Source: Oscillospiraceae bacterium (lineage in GTDB: Bacteria > Bacillota > Clostridia > Oscillospirales > Oscillospiraceae). Taken from it: a stretch of DNA of 50,220 nt. Under the pieces are notes generated by a model. It had not been told where the DNA came from and searched no databases. It saw only the letters and a program-made list of their open reading frames with translations. The stretch spans positions 1 to 50,220 of the forward strand of contig JAILNC010000043.1 of the NCBI GenBank assembly GCA_024691985.1, written 5' to 3'. The translations under genes and the position numbers were made by a program. This document shows positions 32,665 through 40,571 of the stretch, piece after piece (position 1 is the first letter of the stretch; each line of letters starts with the position of its first letter).

Positions 32665-33813
32665 TCACTTGTAGAGCCAGGCGTCGGGCAGGGGGCGGGG
32701 CTGTCCGTTCTCTGCGGAGCAGCTGTTGACATAGTGGTCCTTGTAGTACATGACCGTGGAGGAGCCGCCGTCCATGTTGATGGCGTTGATCGCGCCGTAG
32801 TCAAGCATGATGTCCGTCATATCCTGGTAGGTGGCGCCGGTGGAGTGGACCTGGCGTCCGTCGATGACCAGCATCAGGATCGCGCCGTCCGCACGCTGGC
32901 CGATGGCGGTGCGGGGGTTGACGCTGCTGCTGGGGGGATCGGCGGGCAGGCCGTTCGTGATCAGGATGGGGCCGAAGGAAACGGCGTTGACGATGTTGTT
33001 GGCCTGGCACTCCTCCAGCGTGTAGAAGCCGACGTGCAGGATGCCGTCCTTATCCAGGCCGGCGAAGCCCTCCGTCTGCCCGCTGTTGTCGTTGTAGCAC
33101 TGGCCGTCGATGATCGTGAGCCCCTCGGGGATGCCGCCGAGGCCGCCGCCGCCGTCGTCCTTGAAGCCGCCGGCGTTGATGCCGCCGATGGCGCCGTATT
33201 TTTTGACCATCTCCTCCAGCGTCAGGCCGATGCCGCCGTAGCTGTCGGGCATGCCGACGAAGACGCGCTTGGGGTCAAGGATGACCGTCATATAGCCCAT
33301 ATAGCCGTTGCCCTTGACGTCGAGCAGGATGATGCCGTCCCCGTCCTCGTCCACCAGACCGTAGGCGTCGGTATGGTTGTCATCCTCGCCCTGCGCATCC
33401 TCATGCGCGGCGATGGTGATGAGGTTCGCGTCGGTCGCGATGTCCGACGGCGCCTCTTCCTTTTTCGTCAGCTCCTGCATCTCCGCCTCCGTCAGGAAAA
33501 GACGGGGGATGAAGCGGAACCGGCGCGTCTCGTTCATGGTGTTGATGAACATGTCGCGCAGGGCGGGAGAGGGGCCCTTGATGATCACATATTCAAGACC
33601 GAGGCAGAAGCAGCCGGTGACCAGCACCAGAACGATGATGAAGCCTGCCACCCTGTCCCAGAAACGCATCCTCTTTTTATGGCGGACCTTCTTCCGAAGG
33701 ATCTCGCGTTCGGCCTCGCGATCGGTCTCGCTCCCGGTTTCGCCGCCGGCCGCACGCGCGAGCTCCTGCTCGTTCACTTCTTCCGCCGGAGATACAGTCT
33801 TTTTCTTCTTCAC
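32665..33813 (-). CDS. Membrane-anchored phosphodiester glycosidase family protein
   Basis: A 382-residue protein: a charged cytoplasmic N-terminus (1-50), one membrane segment (about 52-75) and an outside phosphodiester glycosidase (NAGPA/DUF2233-like) domain. Family hallmarks are GGINAGGFKDDGG, the SFGPILITNG segment, NPRTAIGQRADGAILMLVIDG, and the C-terminal NAINMDGGSSTVMYY. Members remove sugars linked through a phosphodiester, for example on wall polymers or GlcNAc-1-phosphate. It heads a four-gene operon with the two paralogs and GT2-GtrA. I prefer the GTG at 33813, which has GAGGGTG upstream, over the ATG at 33849, which lacks a site. Confidence 0.85.
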   Translation of the reverse strand: MKKKKTVSPAEEVNEQELARAAGGETGSETDREAEREILRKKVRHKKRMRFWDRVAGFIIVLVLVTGCFCLGLEYVIIKGPSPALRDMFINTMNETRRFRFIPRLFLTEAEMQELTKKEEAPSDIATDANLITIAAHEDAQGEDDNHTDAYGLVDEDGDGIILLDVKGNGYMGYMTVILDPKRVFVGMPDSYGGIGLTLEEMVKKYGAIGGINAGGFKDDGGGGLGGIPEGLTIIDGQCYNDNSGQTEGFAGLDKDGILHVGFYTLEECQANNIVNAVSFGPILITNGLPADPPSSSVNPRTAIGQRADGAILMLVIDGRQVHSTGATYQDMTDIMLDYGAINAINMDGGSSTVMYYKDHYVNSCSAENGQPRPLPDAWLYK

Positions 33814-33875
33814 AGTTACACCCTCGTATGATGAAATGATGGATCTCATTTACATAACAACCCAAATTACACGTT

Positions 33876-33904
33876 ATTCTACCACATGCCGCCGATACTG
33901 GCAA
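33876..33904 (-). promoter_or_regulatory. Promoter of the phosphodiester glycosidase operon
   Basis: Minus strand: TTGCCA (33899-33904), 17-bp spacer ending TGG, TAGAAT (33876-33881). The same extended -10 style as the promoter at 15134. Confidence 0.7.
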
Positions 33905-34025
33905 GCGCATTTTGCCGGAATTCACAAATATGTTAGATAATACCGCCGCTTCCCGGCGAAAGCAAGGGAAAGGCGTCGAAGGCGATCTCCCGGCGCGCCG
34001 GGAGATTTGACTGCCTGAGGCGCAA

Positions 34026-34059
34026 AAAGTTCCCGTCCCCCCATATCAGGAGGACGGGA
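34026..34059 (-). terminator. Terminator of the beta-helix carbohydrate-binding gene
   Basis: 11-bp stem (34031-34041 with 34049-34059, one G-T pair) followed on the minus strand by five T. Confidence 0.75.
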
Positions 34060-34075
34060 TTCGTTTTTGGTCGGA

Positions 34076-36163
34076 TCAGGGCTCGAAGCGAAATGCCAGA
34101 AGCAGACCGCACGCGAGCGCCAGCAGAGAGAGCGTCAGCAGGATCCAGGTCGACGCGTCCGGCACGAACTGCGTCTGTTCCGCCTCCGCCTGCTCTTCCG
34201 TCTCCGTCTCTTCGGACGGCGCCGCAGCATCCGGGCGCTCGCCGCCAAAATCCGGCATATCCGGAGGCGTGCCCATCTCCCCGTCGCCGGGGAAGCTGCC
34301 GCCAAAGTCCGGCATATCCGGAGGCGGACTCATTTCCGCGCCGGGGAAGCCGCCGCCGAAGTCGGGCTTCTCCGGGGGCGCTGCGGGAGCGCCGCTCTCG
34401 TCCGTGCGCTCCTCCCTGTGTCCGCCGGGACGTCCGCCGGTGCGCTGCATGCCGCTGCCCCAGTTCATCGGTCCGCCGAACATGGAGCTCGCCGCGTTGC
34501 CGTAGGAGGCCGCGGTCGACGACAGCGTGATCTCCTCCGAGCTGTCGCCGATGACGATGCGATAGCTCTCGCCGAGCTGCAGCCCGGGGGCGCTGATGGA
34601 GACGGAGTCAAAGGAGCAGGGCACGGTATAGCTCACGAGGGTCTGACCGTCCAGGGTCTCCAGGGAGACCGTCGACCCGGCCTCGGCGCCCTCGCTGAAA
34701 TTGTACAGGATGGCGCACTGGGTGGAGGATTCATCAAAGCCCTCGGCCATCGAATAGCTGCCGCAGGCCACGATCTCGCCGCCGGTGACGGTGCAGGTGC
34801 CGCCGCTTTCGCTGCCGTAATCCAGGGCGCTGTTCGTGCCGCCGGCGGGAAGGCTCACCCGGATGACGCCGCCGCTGATGACGATGTCGCCGTTGGAGTC
34901 GATGCCGTCCGCGTCCCGCGCGGTCGTGTTGGCGACGGTGAGCGTGCCGCCGCTGATGTGGACCCAGGTCTCCGTGTCGGACGAAGCCGTTTCGGCACCG
35001 GGGCCGAAGCCGAAGCCGCCGGAGCCGCCGTTTGCGTTCAGGCCGTCGTCCGTGGGGTAGACGGTCAGGTCGCCGCCGCGGATGTCGATGGTCAGCGCCT
35101 CGACGCCCTCGTAACAGTCTTCGATCAGGATCTCGCCGCCCGTTACCGTGATCGCGGCGTCGGAGTGGATCCCGTCGTCGCCGGCGCGGATCTGCAGACT
35201 GCCGCCCGCGAGCAGGATGTCCCCGGCGGCGTGGATCGCGTCGTCTGCGGCGTTGATGCTGAGACTGCCGTCCGTGAGCTGTATGTTCCCGTCGGACTGG
35301 ACCCCGTCGTTTCCGGCGCGGATCTGCAGACTGCCGCCCGCGAGCAGGATGTCCCCGGCGCTGCGGAGCCCGTCGTCATCGGCGCTGAGCGCAAAGGTCC
35401 CGGACTCGATATACAGCGTCCCCCCCGCGCCGTTGAGGACCAGCGCGTCGTCCCCGGCCTCGGCCGCTATGTCGGCATTGCAGATGTGCAGCGCGTCGTT
35501 GGCGCGGATGGCGTCCTGCACCGCGCTGACCCTGATCCTGCCGCCGGTGATGATCAGATCGTCGTTGGCTGAGATGCCGTGCCGGTAGAGCGCGCTGAGC
35601 GTGAGACTGCCGCCGCCGTTGATCGTCAGATCGTCATGCGAAAAGATCACGCCGTCCGTATTGTCCGCGAGCGCTTCGTCGGAGTAGGCTTCCCCGCTCG
35701 TCATGCGGTTGTCGGAGCCCTCCGCCAGCGTCAGAAAGACCTTGTCCGCCTGATCGACGCGCAGGCAGGCGTCGTCCGGGCAGTTGATCTCCACCCCGTC
35801 CAGCAGCAGCCAGACCTTGGAATCGCGCTCGGCGTCGACGACGACGCTGCCGCCCTCCAGCGCGCCGCGGAGCACATAGCGTCCGGCGGAGGAGATGATG
35901 ACGTCGCCGTTGTAGAAGTAGGCGCCGCCGCCCGAGATCGAGGCCTTGTCCCCCTTGAGCGTGATCACCGCGGCGGACGCGCTGTCCCAGCCGCCGTTGA
36001 GATCGTTGGCGGTGAACCAGCCCGATCCGGCGCTGCCCTCGGCATCCTCGTCCACAAGGACCTGGATGCCGAAGCGCTCGCCGTTGATGAACAGGACGGT
36101 CAGCAGCAGCGTGAGGATGAGCACGGCAATGCATATGAAATCTATGCCCTTGCGCGTTGACAT
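34076..36163 (-). CDS. Membrane-bound beta-helix carbohydrate-binding protein (DUF4353/Cthe_2159-like)
   Basis: A 695-residue protein: N-terminal membrane segment (about 8-28), a long right-handed beta-helix-like region (about 60-480) of repeats such as DGIHSDAAITVTGGEI and DAIHAAGDILLAGGSL, a Pro/Gly/Met-rich stretch with repeated PPDMPDFGG (about 590-650), and a C-terminal membrane segment. The repeat style matches the carbohydrate-binding domain family first described as Cthe_2159, which binds pectin and cellulose. Co-occurrence with a VTC domain and DUF4956 is a recurring arrangement. A 48-bp exact DNA repeat lies inside (see repeat entry). ATG follows GGGGAGG. It is the last gene of the operon. 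Confidence 0.82.
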   Translation of the reverse strand: MSTRKGIDFICIAVLILTLLLTVLFINGERFGIQVLVDEDAEGSAGSGWFTANDLNGGWDSASAAVITLKGDKASISGGGAYFYNGDVIISSAGRYVLRGALEGGSVVVDAERDSKVWLLLDGVEINCPDDACLRVDQADKVFLTLAEGSDNRMTSGEAYSDEALADNTDGVIFSHDDLTINGGGSLTLSALYRHGISANDDLIITGGRIRVSAVQDAIRANDALHICNADIAAEAGDDALVLNGAGGTLYIESGTFALSADDDGLRSAGDILLAGGSLQIRAGNDGVQSDGNIQLTDGSLSINAADDAIHAAGDILLAGGSLQIRAGDDGIHSDAAITVTGGEILIEDCYEGVEALTIDIRGGDLTVYPTDDGLNANGGSGGFGFGPGAETASSDTETWVHISGGTLTVANTTARDADGIDSNGDIVISGGVIRVSLPAGGTNSALDYGSESGGTCTVTGGEIVACGSYSMAEGFDESSTQCAILYNFSEGAEAGSTVSLETLDGQTLVSYTVPCSFDSVSISAPGLQLGESYRIVIGDSSEEITLSSTAASYGNAASSMFGGPMNWGSGMQRTGGRPGGHREERTDESGAPAAPPEKPDFGGGFPGAEMSPPPDMPDFGGSFPGDGEMGTPPDMPDFGGERPDAAAPSEETETEEQAEAEQTQFVPDASTWILLTLSLLALACGLLLAFRFEP
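35181..35360 (-). repeat. 48-bp exact direct repeat within the beta-helix gene
   Basis: Positions 35181-35228 and 35313-35360 are identical over 48 bases and 132 bases apart (44 codons, two coils of the helix). Both encode the same AGDILLAGGSLQIRAG stretch. This suggests recent internal duplication or gene conversion that could change the number of coils. Confidence 0.85.
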
Positions 36164-36199
36164 GAAACAGTTACCTCCCCGAGGAGTATAGATGGGGGT

Positions 36200-36871
36200 T
36201 TATCCCATGTAGTCGCCGTTGTAGCTGACCAGGACGGCGCTGTGAACGCCCTCGAGCTCTGCCAGATGGTTGATGAAGGAGGTGTCGTCCTTGGCAAGAC
36301 GGACCTCGAGATTGAGCTCCACCGCGCCGCGCTGCACGGTCTTGCTCTTGACGACGCAGCGCTTTGTCCTGCTGCGCAGATAGGCCACGGCCTTCTCCTC
36401 GCTCTGCGGCCCGTCGCAGCTGAGCACGACGATATAGGGCTTGGTCGTGTCGCTGCGGTTGGCGAAGATCAGGATGATCACGCCGATCATCACGCTGCCG
36501 AACACGGCCAGCGGGATCATGCCCGCAGCCAGCACGATGCCGACGGCGATGGCCCAGAACAGAAACGCGATGTCCATCGGATCCTTGATGGCGGTGCGGA
36601 AACGCACGATGGACAGCGCGCCCACCATGCCCAGACTCAGCACCACGTTCGACGTGACGGCGAGGATCACCAGCGCCGTGATCATCGTCAGCGCGATCAG
36701 CGTGACGCCGAAGCTGGCGGAATACATCACGCCCGCGAAGGTCTTCTTGTACACGAAGAAGATGAACAGGCCCAGCCCGAAGGCCAGCACCATCGCCAGC
36801 ACCATGTCCAGAAGACTCACGGCGTTGACGTTCTCGAGAAAGCTGGATTTGAAGATGTCACTGAAGGTCAT
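36200..36871 (-). CDS. DUF4956 family membrane protein
   Basis: A 223-residue protein with four membrane segments (about 20-42, 48-72, 75-90, 102-135) and a cytosolic alpha-beta domain (about 140-223). Family features are VTSNVVLSLGMVGALSIVRFRT, then DPMDIAFLFWAIAVGI. The domain function is unknown, but the family is typically next to VTC-domain proteins, as here, so a shared role in a polyanionic polymer or surface-protein modification pathway is likely. AAGGAG precedes the ATG. Between the VTC gene (34 bases) and the carbohydrate-binding gene (36 bases). Confidence 0.87.
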   Translation of the reverse strand: MTFSDIFKSSFLENVNAVSLLDMVLAMVLAFGLGLFIFFVYKKTFAGVMYSASFGVTLIALTMITALVILAVTSNVVLSLGMVGALSIVRFRTAIKDPMDIAFLFWAIAVGIVLAAGMIPLAVFGSVMIGVIILIFANRSDTTKPYIVVLSCDGPQSEEKAVAYLRSRTKRCVVKSKTVQRGAVELNLEVRLAKDDTSFINHLAELEGVHSAVLVSYNGDYMG

Positions 36872-36905
36872 GTTGCGTTTCTCCTTTGTATCGTGAAATC
36901 ATTTG

Positions 36906-37583
36906 TTATCCGTAGATCCTGCACTGGGCGTACTTGGAAAAGGCCCCCGCGCGCAGGTTTCCCGTCTGCACCGCGCCGCGGATGACGGAGGGCAGATAGG
37001 CGTCCCACTTGACCTCAAGTAAAATGGGCGCGTCCCCCGCCGGGATCGTCACGCAGTCCGGATTCAGAAAGTCCGTGCATAGAAGGCCCGTGCGGATATT
37101 GTAGTCGAAGGTGACGCGGACGTTGCCCGGGCGGTAGATGAAGGGCTCGCGCGTGTAGTCCACGATGGTGCGCGGCCGGAGCCCCTGTGTGCGCATCTTG
37201 CAGTAGAGCTCCTGCACCAGCGGTCTGCCGCTGTCCATCATCCAGCCGAGCTCGCCGTCGACGATCTTCTGCGCCTCGTCCGCGCTCAGATCCGCGCTGA
37301 ACTTCGTGCCCAGGCCGCTGCGTCTGCACTTCTTTTCCAGATGGATGACGGAGGGGTCCCCGTTGTAGTAGCGGATGCGGAACTTCTCCCGCAGGTTCAC
37401 GCCGTCGATCTTCTCCCGCAGGGCCTTGTCGCCCGGCGTGTCAAAATAGAGACTGCGGATCAGATACTTCCCGTCGACCGCGTGCGGGTCGGGCTCGCAC
37501 ACCGCGCGCAGGCGCTGCCGGATGCACAGCAGATCGGCCTGGCTGATCTCGTGCTTCCACTCGTGCCGGTAGACGATATCCAT
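36906..37583 (-). CDS. VTC-domain (polyphosphate polymerase-like) protein
   Basis: A 225-residue cytosolic protein formed by a VTC domain, the tunnel fold that makes polyphosphate from ATP in yeast Vtc4. Hallmarks: YRHEWKHEIS at the start, IRSLYFDTPGD, EKFRIRYYNGD, IHLEKKC and the C-terminal ILLEVKWDAYLP, which give the ring of basic residues and the metal-binding Glu. In bacteria the product is not firmly established for this subfamily. First gene of the operon with DUF4956 and the beta-helix protein. ATG follows AAGGTGACAGGAG; an excellent promoter lies about 120 bases upstream. Confidence 0.87.
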   Translation of the reverse strand: MDIVYRHEWKHEISQADLLCIRQRLRAVCEPDPHAVDGKYLIRSLYFDTPGDKALREKIDGVNLREKFRIRYYNGDPSVIHLEKKCRRSGLGTKFSADLSADEAQKIVDGELGWMMDSGRPLVQELYCKMRTQGLRPRTIVDYTREPFIYRPGNVRVTFDYNIRTGLLCTDFLNPDCVTIPAGDAPILLEVKWDAYLPSVIRGAVQTGNLRAGAFSKYAQCRIYG

Positions 37584-37700
37584 CTCCTGTCACCTTCTCT
37601 CCCGTTTCCTCGCTCAGTATAACGGCTCTTTCTAAAACGTAGCTGAAAAGGCCTGTGAAGCTTCTGTGAACGCTCTCGGGCCTCGCACCCCGTTTCTGTC

Positions 37701-37729
37701 ATTTTAATCTCTCCGGGGCACGCTGTCAA
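37701..37729 (-). promoter_or_regulatory. Strong promoter of the VTC operon
   Basis: Minus strand: perfect TTGACA (37724-37729), 17-bp spacer, TAAAAT (37701-37706). The -35 overlaps the stop codon of the upstream P-loop gene. The leader is about 110 bases. Confidence 0.8.
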
Positions 37730-38616
37730 CACGAAGCGAAGAGCGCTGCGAGACTTTGCTCCGTGAACGCGTCCAGCGCGGCAAAATCCATGGCGGGGCG
37801 GATGAGCGCCTCCAGCTCGTCGTGCAGCGCCTTCGCCTCGGCAAGCTTCCCGACCGCGTCCTCCCTCGCCCTGCGGGCCGCGGCGCTCTGCGTCTCGGGC
37901 GGCGCGAGCAGGGCCAGCGACAGTGCGGGGATGAGCACCGCCTCCAGCGCCTGCGCGTCCAGCGGACGCGGGCAGACGATCACGTCCAGCCCCTGCGCCG
38001 CAGCCTGCTCCGCAGCGGCAGCCAGGTCCGGAGGGGCGACGGATGAGACATAATTTTGTTTACATAATGATTCCAGCGTCTCGGTGAGACGCAGTTCGCC
38101 CCGGCAGGTGATCGCGGAGAGATACCGCCGCCGCAGACGGACGCCCGGCCGCGGCAGACAGGGCTCCTCCCCGCTCCGGCCTGCTTCCAGCGCCGTGTGC
38201 AGCAGCGCGTAGGCATCCCGGTAACAGCTCTTGTACGCCGTGTTCAGGTAGGCGGCATGCTGCCGCTCCGCCTCCGGCAGCGGCGTCCGGCAGAAGCGGC
38301 CAAGGTTTACATAATCTGAATCCACACCGAACAGGACGGGTTCGCGGACATGCGGGGCCGTGCCGTCCACCCAGGCCTGGCCGAGCGTGGGGATGCAGAG
38401 CGCGTCCAGGGAATCCGGATCGCCGGAGCAGAGGACGGTCTCGGTATCGAAGCCGCGCGTCGCGGCGGCGTCGCGGATGCGCCGCATGAAGCCGGATTTC
38501 CCCGTGCCCGGGCCGCCCTTGATGATGTGCAGGAAAACGCCTTCGCCCGGGAAGTCCTCATAACACGACGCGAAGCCGCGTCCGGAGTTCGCCGCGAGAA
38601 AGAATGTCTGATCCAT
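37726..38616 (-). CDS. P-loop NTPase, PRK06851-like
   Basis: A 296-residue protein with a clear Walker A motif KGGPGTGKSGFMRRI (about residues 33-47) after the sequence FFLAANSGRGFASCYEDF, an N-terminus typical of PRK06851-type ATPases of Firmicutes. It lacks the full second half of the longest members (about 360 residues), but the end is not obviously broken. The C-terminal 60 residues are Ala-rich helical. The biological role is unknown. GGGGAG precedes the ATG. It lies just before the VTC operon but has a separate promoter situation, so a functional link is uncertain. Confidence 0.65.
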   Translation of the reverse strand: MDQTFFLAANSGRGFASCYEDFPGEGVFLHIIKGGPGTGKSGFMRRIRDAAATRGFDTETVLCSGDPDSLDALCIPTLGQAWVDGTAPHVREPVLFGVDSDYVNLGRFCRTPLPEAERQHAAYLNTAYKSCYRDAYALLHTALEAGRSGEEPCLPRPGVRLRRRYLSAITCRGELRLTETLESLCKQNYVSSVAPPDLAAAAEQAAAQGLDVIVCPRPLDAQALEAVLIPALSLALLAPPETQSAAARRAREDAVGKLAEAKALHDELEALIRPAMDFAALDAFTEQSLAALFASC

Positions 38617-38665
38617 GCTGTTCTCCCCTTTCCTGCTAACAGGATATGCGGCGCAAAGAAAAGAG

Positions 38666-38697
38666 ACACAAAAGCGCCCGGACAGTTGTCCGGGCGC
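38666..38697 (-). terminator. Terminator of the C39-like protein gene
   Basis: 11-bp perfect stem GCGCCCGGACA / TGTCCGGGCGC (38674-38697) with a two-base gap and a T-run on the minus strand. Confidence 0.85.
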
Positions 38698-38717
38698 CTG
38701 GATCGTTGTGATTCTTT

Positions 38718-40472
38718 TCAGGCTTTCGGCAGCGGAAGATCGAGCGAGGGGCCGATGACGCCGAGCGCCCAGCGGGCGCAGACCGCGGGAGGCGCGCTTT
38801 GGACGGCGGGAGCAGCCGCGGCGTCGCCGCCGGGCTCTGTCACGAATTCCTTTGTCCCGAAGCTGAGCACGATCTCACCCTCCAGATCGGAACGCACGTT
38901 CCCGGTCAGTGCGCCGCTCTCTACCCCCTGGTAGCGGTGCGCGCCCTTCGGCCGGATATCGTCGATGCGGTAGCTCGCCCCATGGGGGAGCACGGCGCTG
39001 TAGTCCGTCTGATCGTCCGCGGCCTTCTCGCCGTCGATCCAGACGTCGAAGGTCCCGTAGCCGTCCAGCGTCCCGCTCTCCGTCCCGTCGAGCAGGCCGT
39101 TGACGTCCAGAAGGCCGACCGCGTGCAGGAGCACAAATCTGAGGAGGAGACCGTTGTAGTCATAGAGCCGCGAGGGCATGGCGCAGAGCTCCTCCTCGGA
39201 GATCCAGACATAGCCCTCCTCCGTGGCGCGCACCTCGTCCGGGCTGGAATCCAGCAGCAGGAAGCGGTCGAGCGATTCGTCATAGTCCACGAGCGCCATG
39301 ATGTGGCCGGGAACGCTGCAGATCGCGGCGCAGCCGTGCAGCAGCATATCCTTCAGCTCCGCGTAGCTGTCCGTCTCGCCCGCATACTCGATGCCGCAGA
39401 GCATCCCGTAGGTCCCGGCAAAGCTGCTGTAGAATTCCCATCGGGTACCGCCGGCGATATGGCAGTCGGCGGCGGTCGCGTACTCCGCCGCGAAGGTCGG
39501 ATCCACAAAGATCCCGTTGAGATAATAGACCGCGTTCGTAAAGGCCAGGATCCCGCAGCCGGCCGAGGCGATCGTGGCGGCGTCGGCGCTGTCGCTGTAG
39601 CCGTACGGCGCGGCGGCCCAGCGGACGTCGCTCTGCAGGAAGACCGTCGGCGTTTCGCGCGCGGGGTCCGGCGCAACGGGCAGGACGATGAGCGGCTCGG
39701 GCGGCGCGGTCCGCAGAGGCAGGTCCTCTTCCTCGTCGAACAGGGCGCCCTCATCAAGCGGGAAAAGCGTCACGTCGACGGTCTGCTCCGGCTGTAAGCC
39801 CGCCGCGGCGGGGTCGGGCGTGTCGACCGTAAACGGGATCTTGTATTCGGGATCGTACCCGTCGCAGGCGGCGTCATAGACATAGCAGCCGGGCAAAAGC
39901 AGGCAGCCGTCTCCGGACGCGGTGCAGATCGTGATCCAGGAACCGTCGGCGCGCTGTGCGCCCTCATAGACGGTGACGACCGTGTCCATCGGGTCGCAGG
40001 AGAAGCGAACGAGAACGGCGCGCTGCTCCTCCTGAGGCGTCTCCGCCTCAAGCTGTGCGTCGTCCCGGGGCGCCTCTTCCTCTTCGGGCTCTTCGGGCTT
40101 CTCCTCTTCGGGCTGAACGCCGTACTCCGGCCCATCGTCTTCGCTGTTGTTTTCGTCCTCTTCGGCGGGGACGGGCGCCTCTTCCGCCTCCTCGGGCGGA
40201 TCGTCTGCCTGAACGGCAGGCTCCTCTGCGGGAATCTCCTCCGGAACTTCCGGTTCCTCGGGTTCCTCGGGTTCCTCGGGTTCCTCGGGTTCTTCGGGTT
40301 CTTCCGGTTCCTCCGCTTCCTCCGCAGGCGCTTCTTCATACGCTTCTTCAAGCGCTTCTTCGAACACTTCTTCGGGGGCGGGCTCCTCCGGCATCTCGTC
40401 GTCCGCATAGGCGGCGGGCGTCAGCGACAGCAGCAGTGCAAGGCACAGCAGCAGGCTCAGCAGCTTTTTCAC
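38718..40472 (-). CDS. Secreted C39-like peptidase with acidic Glu-Pro repeat region
   Basis: A 584-residue exported protein. Residues 1-23 are a signal peptide (cleavage after AAYA). Residues about 24-150 are highly acidic with seven near-identical EEP units. The central part (about 280-430) is a C39-like papain-fold domain: Cys in ASAGCGILAFTNAVYYLNG, His in VPGHIMALVDYDES, Asp in FLLLDSSPDE. The end is a small beta domain (GYGTFDVWIDGEKAADDQTDY). It could cleave peptides or be an inactive wall-binding relative. No ABC transporter is nearby, so a bacteriocin-processing role is unlikely. Own promoter and terminator. Confidence 0.75.
   Translation of the reverse strand: MKKLLSLLLCLALLLSLTPAAYADDEMPEEPAPEEVFEEALEEAYEEAPAEEAEEPEEPEEPEEPEEPEEPEEPEVPEEIPAEEPAVQADDPPEEAEEAPVPAEEDENNSEDDGPEYGVQPEEEKPEEPEEEEAPRDDAQLEAETPQEEQRAVLVRFSCDPMDTVVTVYEGAQRADGSWITICTASGDGCLLLPGCYVYDAACDGYDPEYKIPFTVDTPDPAAAGLQPEQTVDVTLFPLDEGALFDEEEDLPLRTAPPEPLIVLPVAPDPARETPTVFLQSDVRWAAAPYGYSDSADAATIASAGCGILAFTNAVYYLNGIFVDPTFAAEYATAADCHIAGGTRWEFYSSFAGTYGMLCGIEYAGETDSYAELKDMLLHGCAAICSVPGHIMALVDYDESLDRFLLLDSSPDEVRATEEGYVWISEEELCAMPSRLYDYNGLLLRFVLLHAVGLLDVNGLLDGTESGTLDGYGTFDVWIDGEKAADDQTDYSAVLPHGASYRIDDIRPKGAHRYQGVESGALTGNVRSDLEGEIVLSFGTKEFVTEPGGDAAAAPAVQSAPPAVCARWALGVIGPSLDLPLPKA
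40252..40314 (-). repeat. 9-bp tandem repeat encoding Glu-Glu-Pro units
   Basis: Seven 9-bp copies; the four at 40252-40287 are identical, the other three differ by one or two bases. The in-frame unit length means that slippage would add or remove EEP triplets without a frameshift. Confidence 0.9.
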
Positions 40473-40504
40473 CGAAGTATCCCCCCCTCTCTGAATCTGA
40501 GAAT

Positions 40505-40533
40505 ACTATAGCGCTGTTTTATTATTATGTCAA
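40505..40533 (-). promoter_or_regulatory. Promoter of the C39-like gene
   Basis: Minus strand: perfect TTGACA (40528-40533), 17-bp spacer, TATAGT (40505-40510). Confidence 0.8.
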
Positions 40534-40571
40534 CTGTTATATGCAGGTTCGTTCCTGTCTTCGGCGCGGCG

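Noticed and set aside
30082-33831. 1249-codon open frame on the plus strand
   Set aside because: Antisense to four minus-strand genes with recognisable products. It crosses three gene boundaries and is His/Asp/Arg-rich like other GC shadow frames.
29208-37583. A biosynthetic capsule locus as a single unit
   Set aside because: Two separate promoters and a terminator split it into independent operons, and there are no nucleotide-sugar enzymes or polymerases in between.
40252-40314. CRISPR-like repeat array
   Set aside because: The units are 9 bases, contiguous and in frame within a coding gene; no spacers or cas genes.
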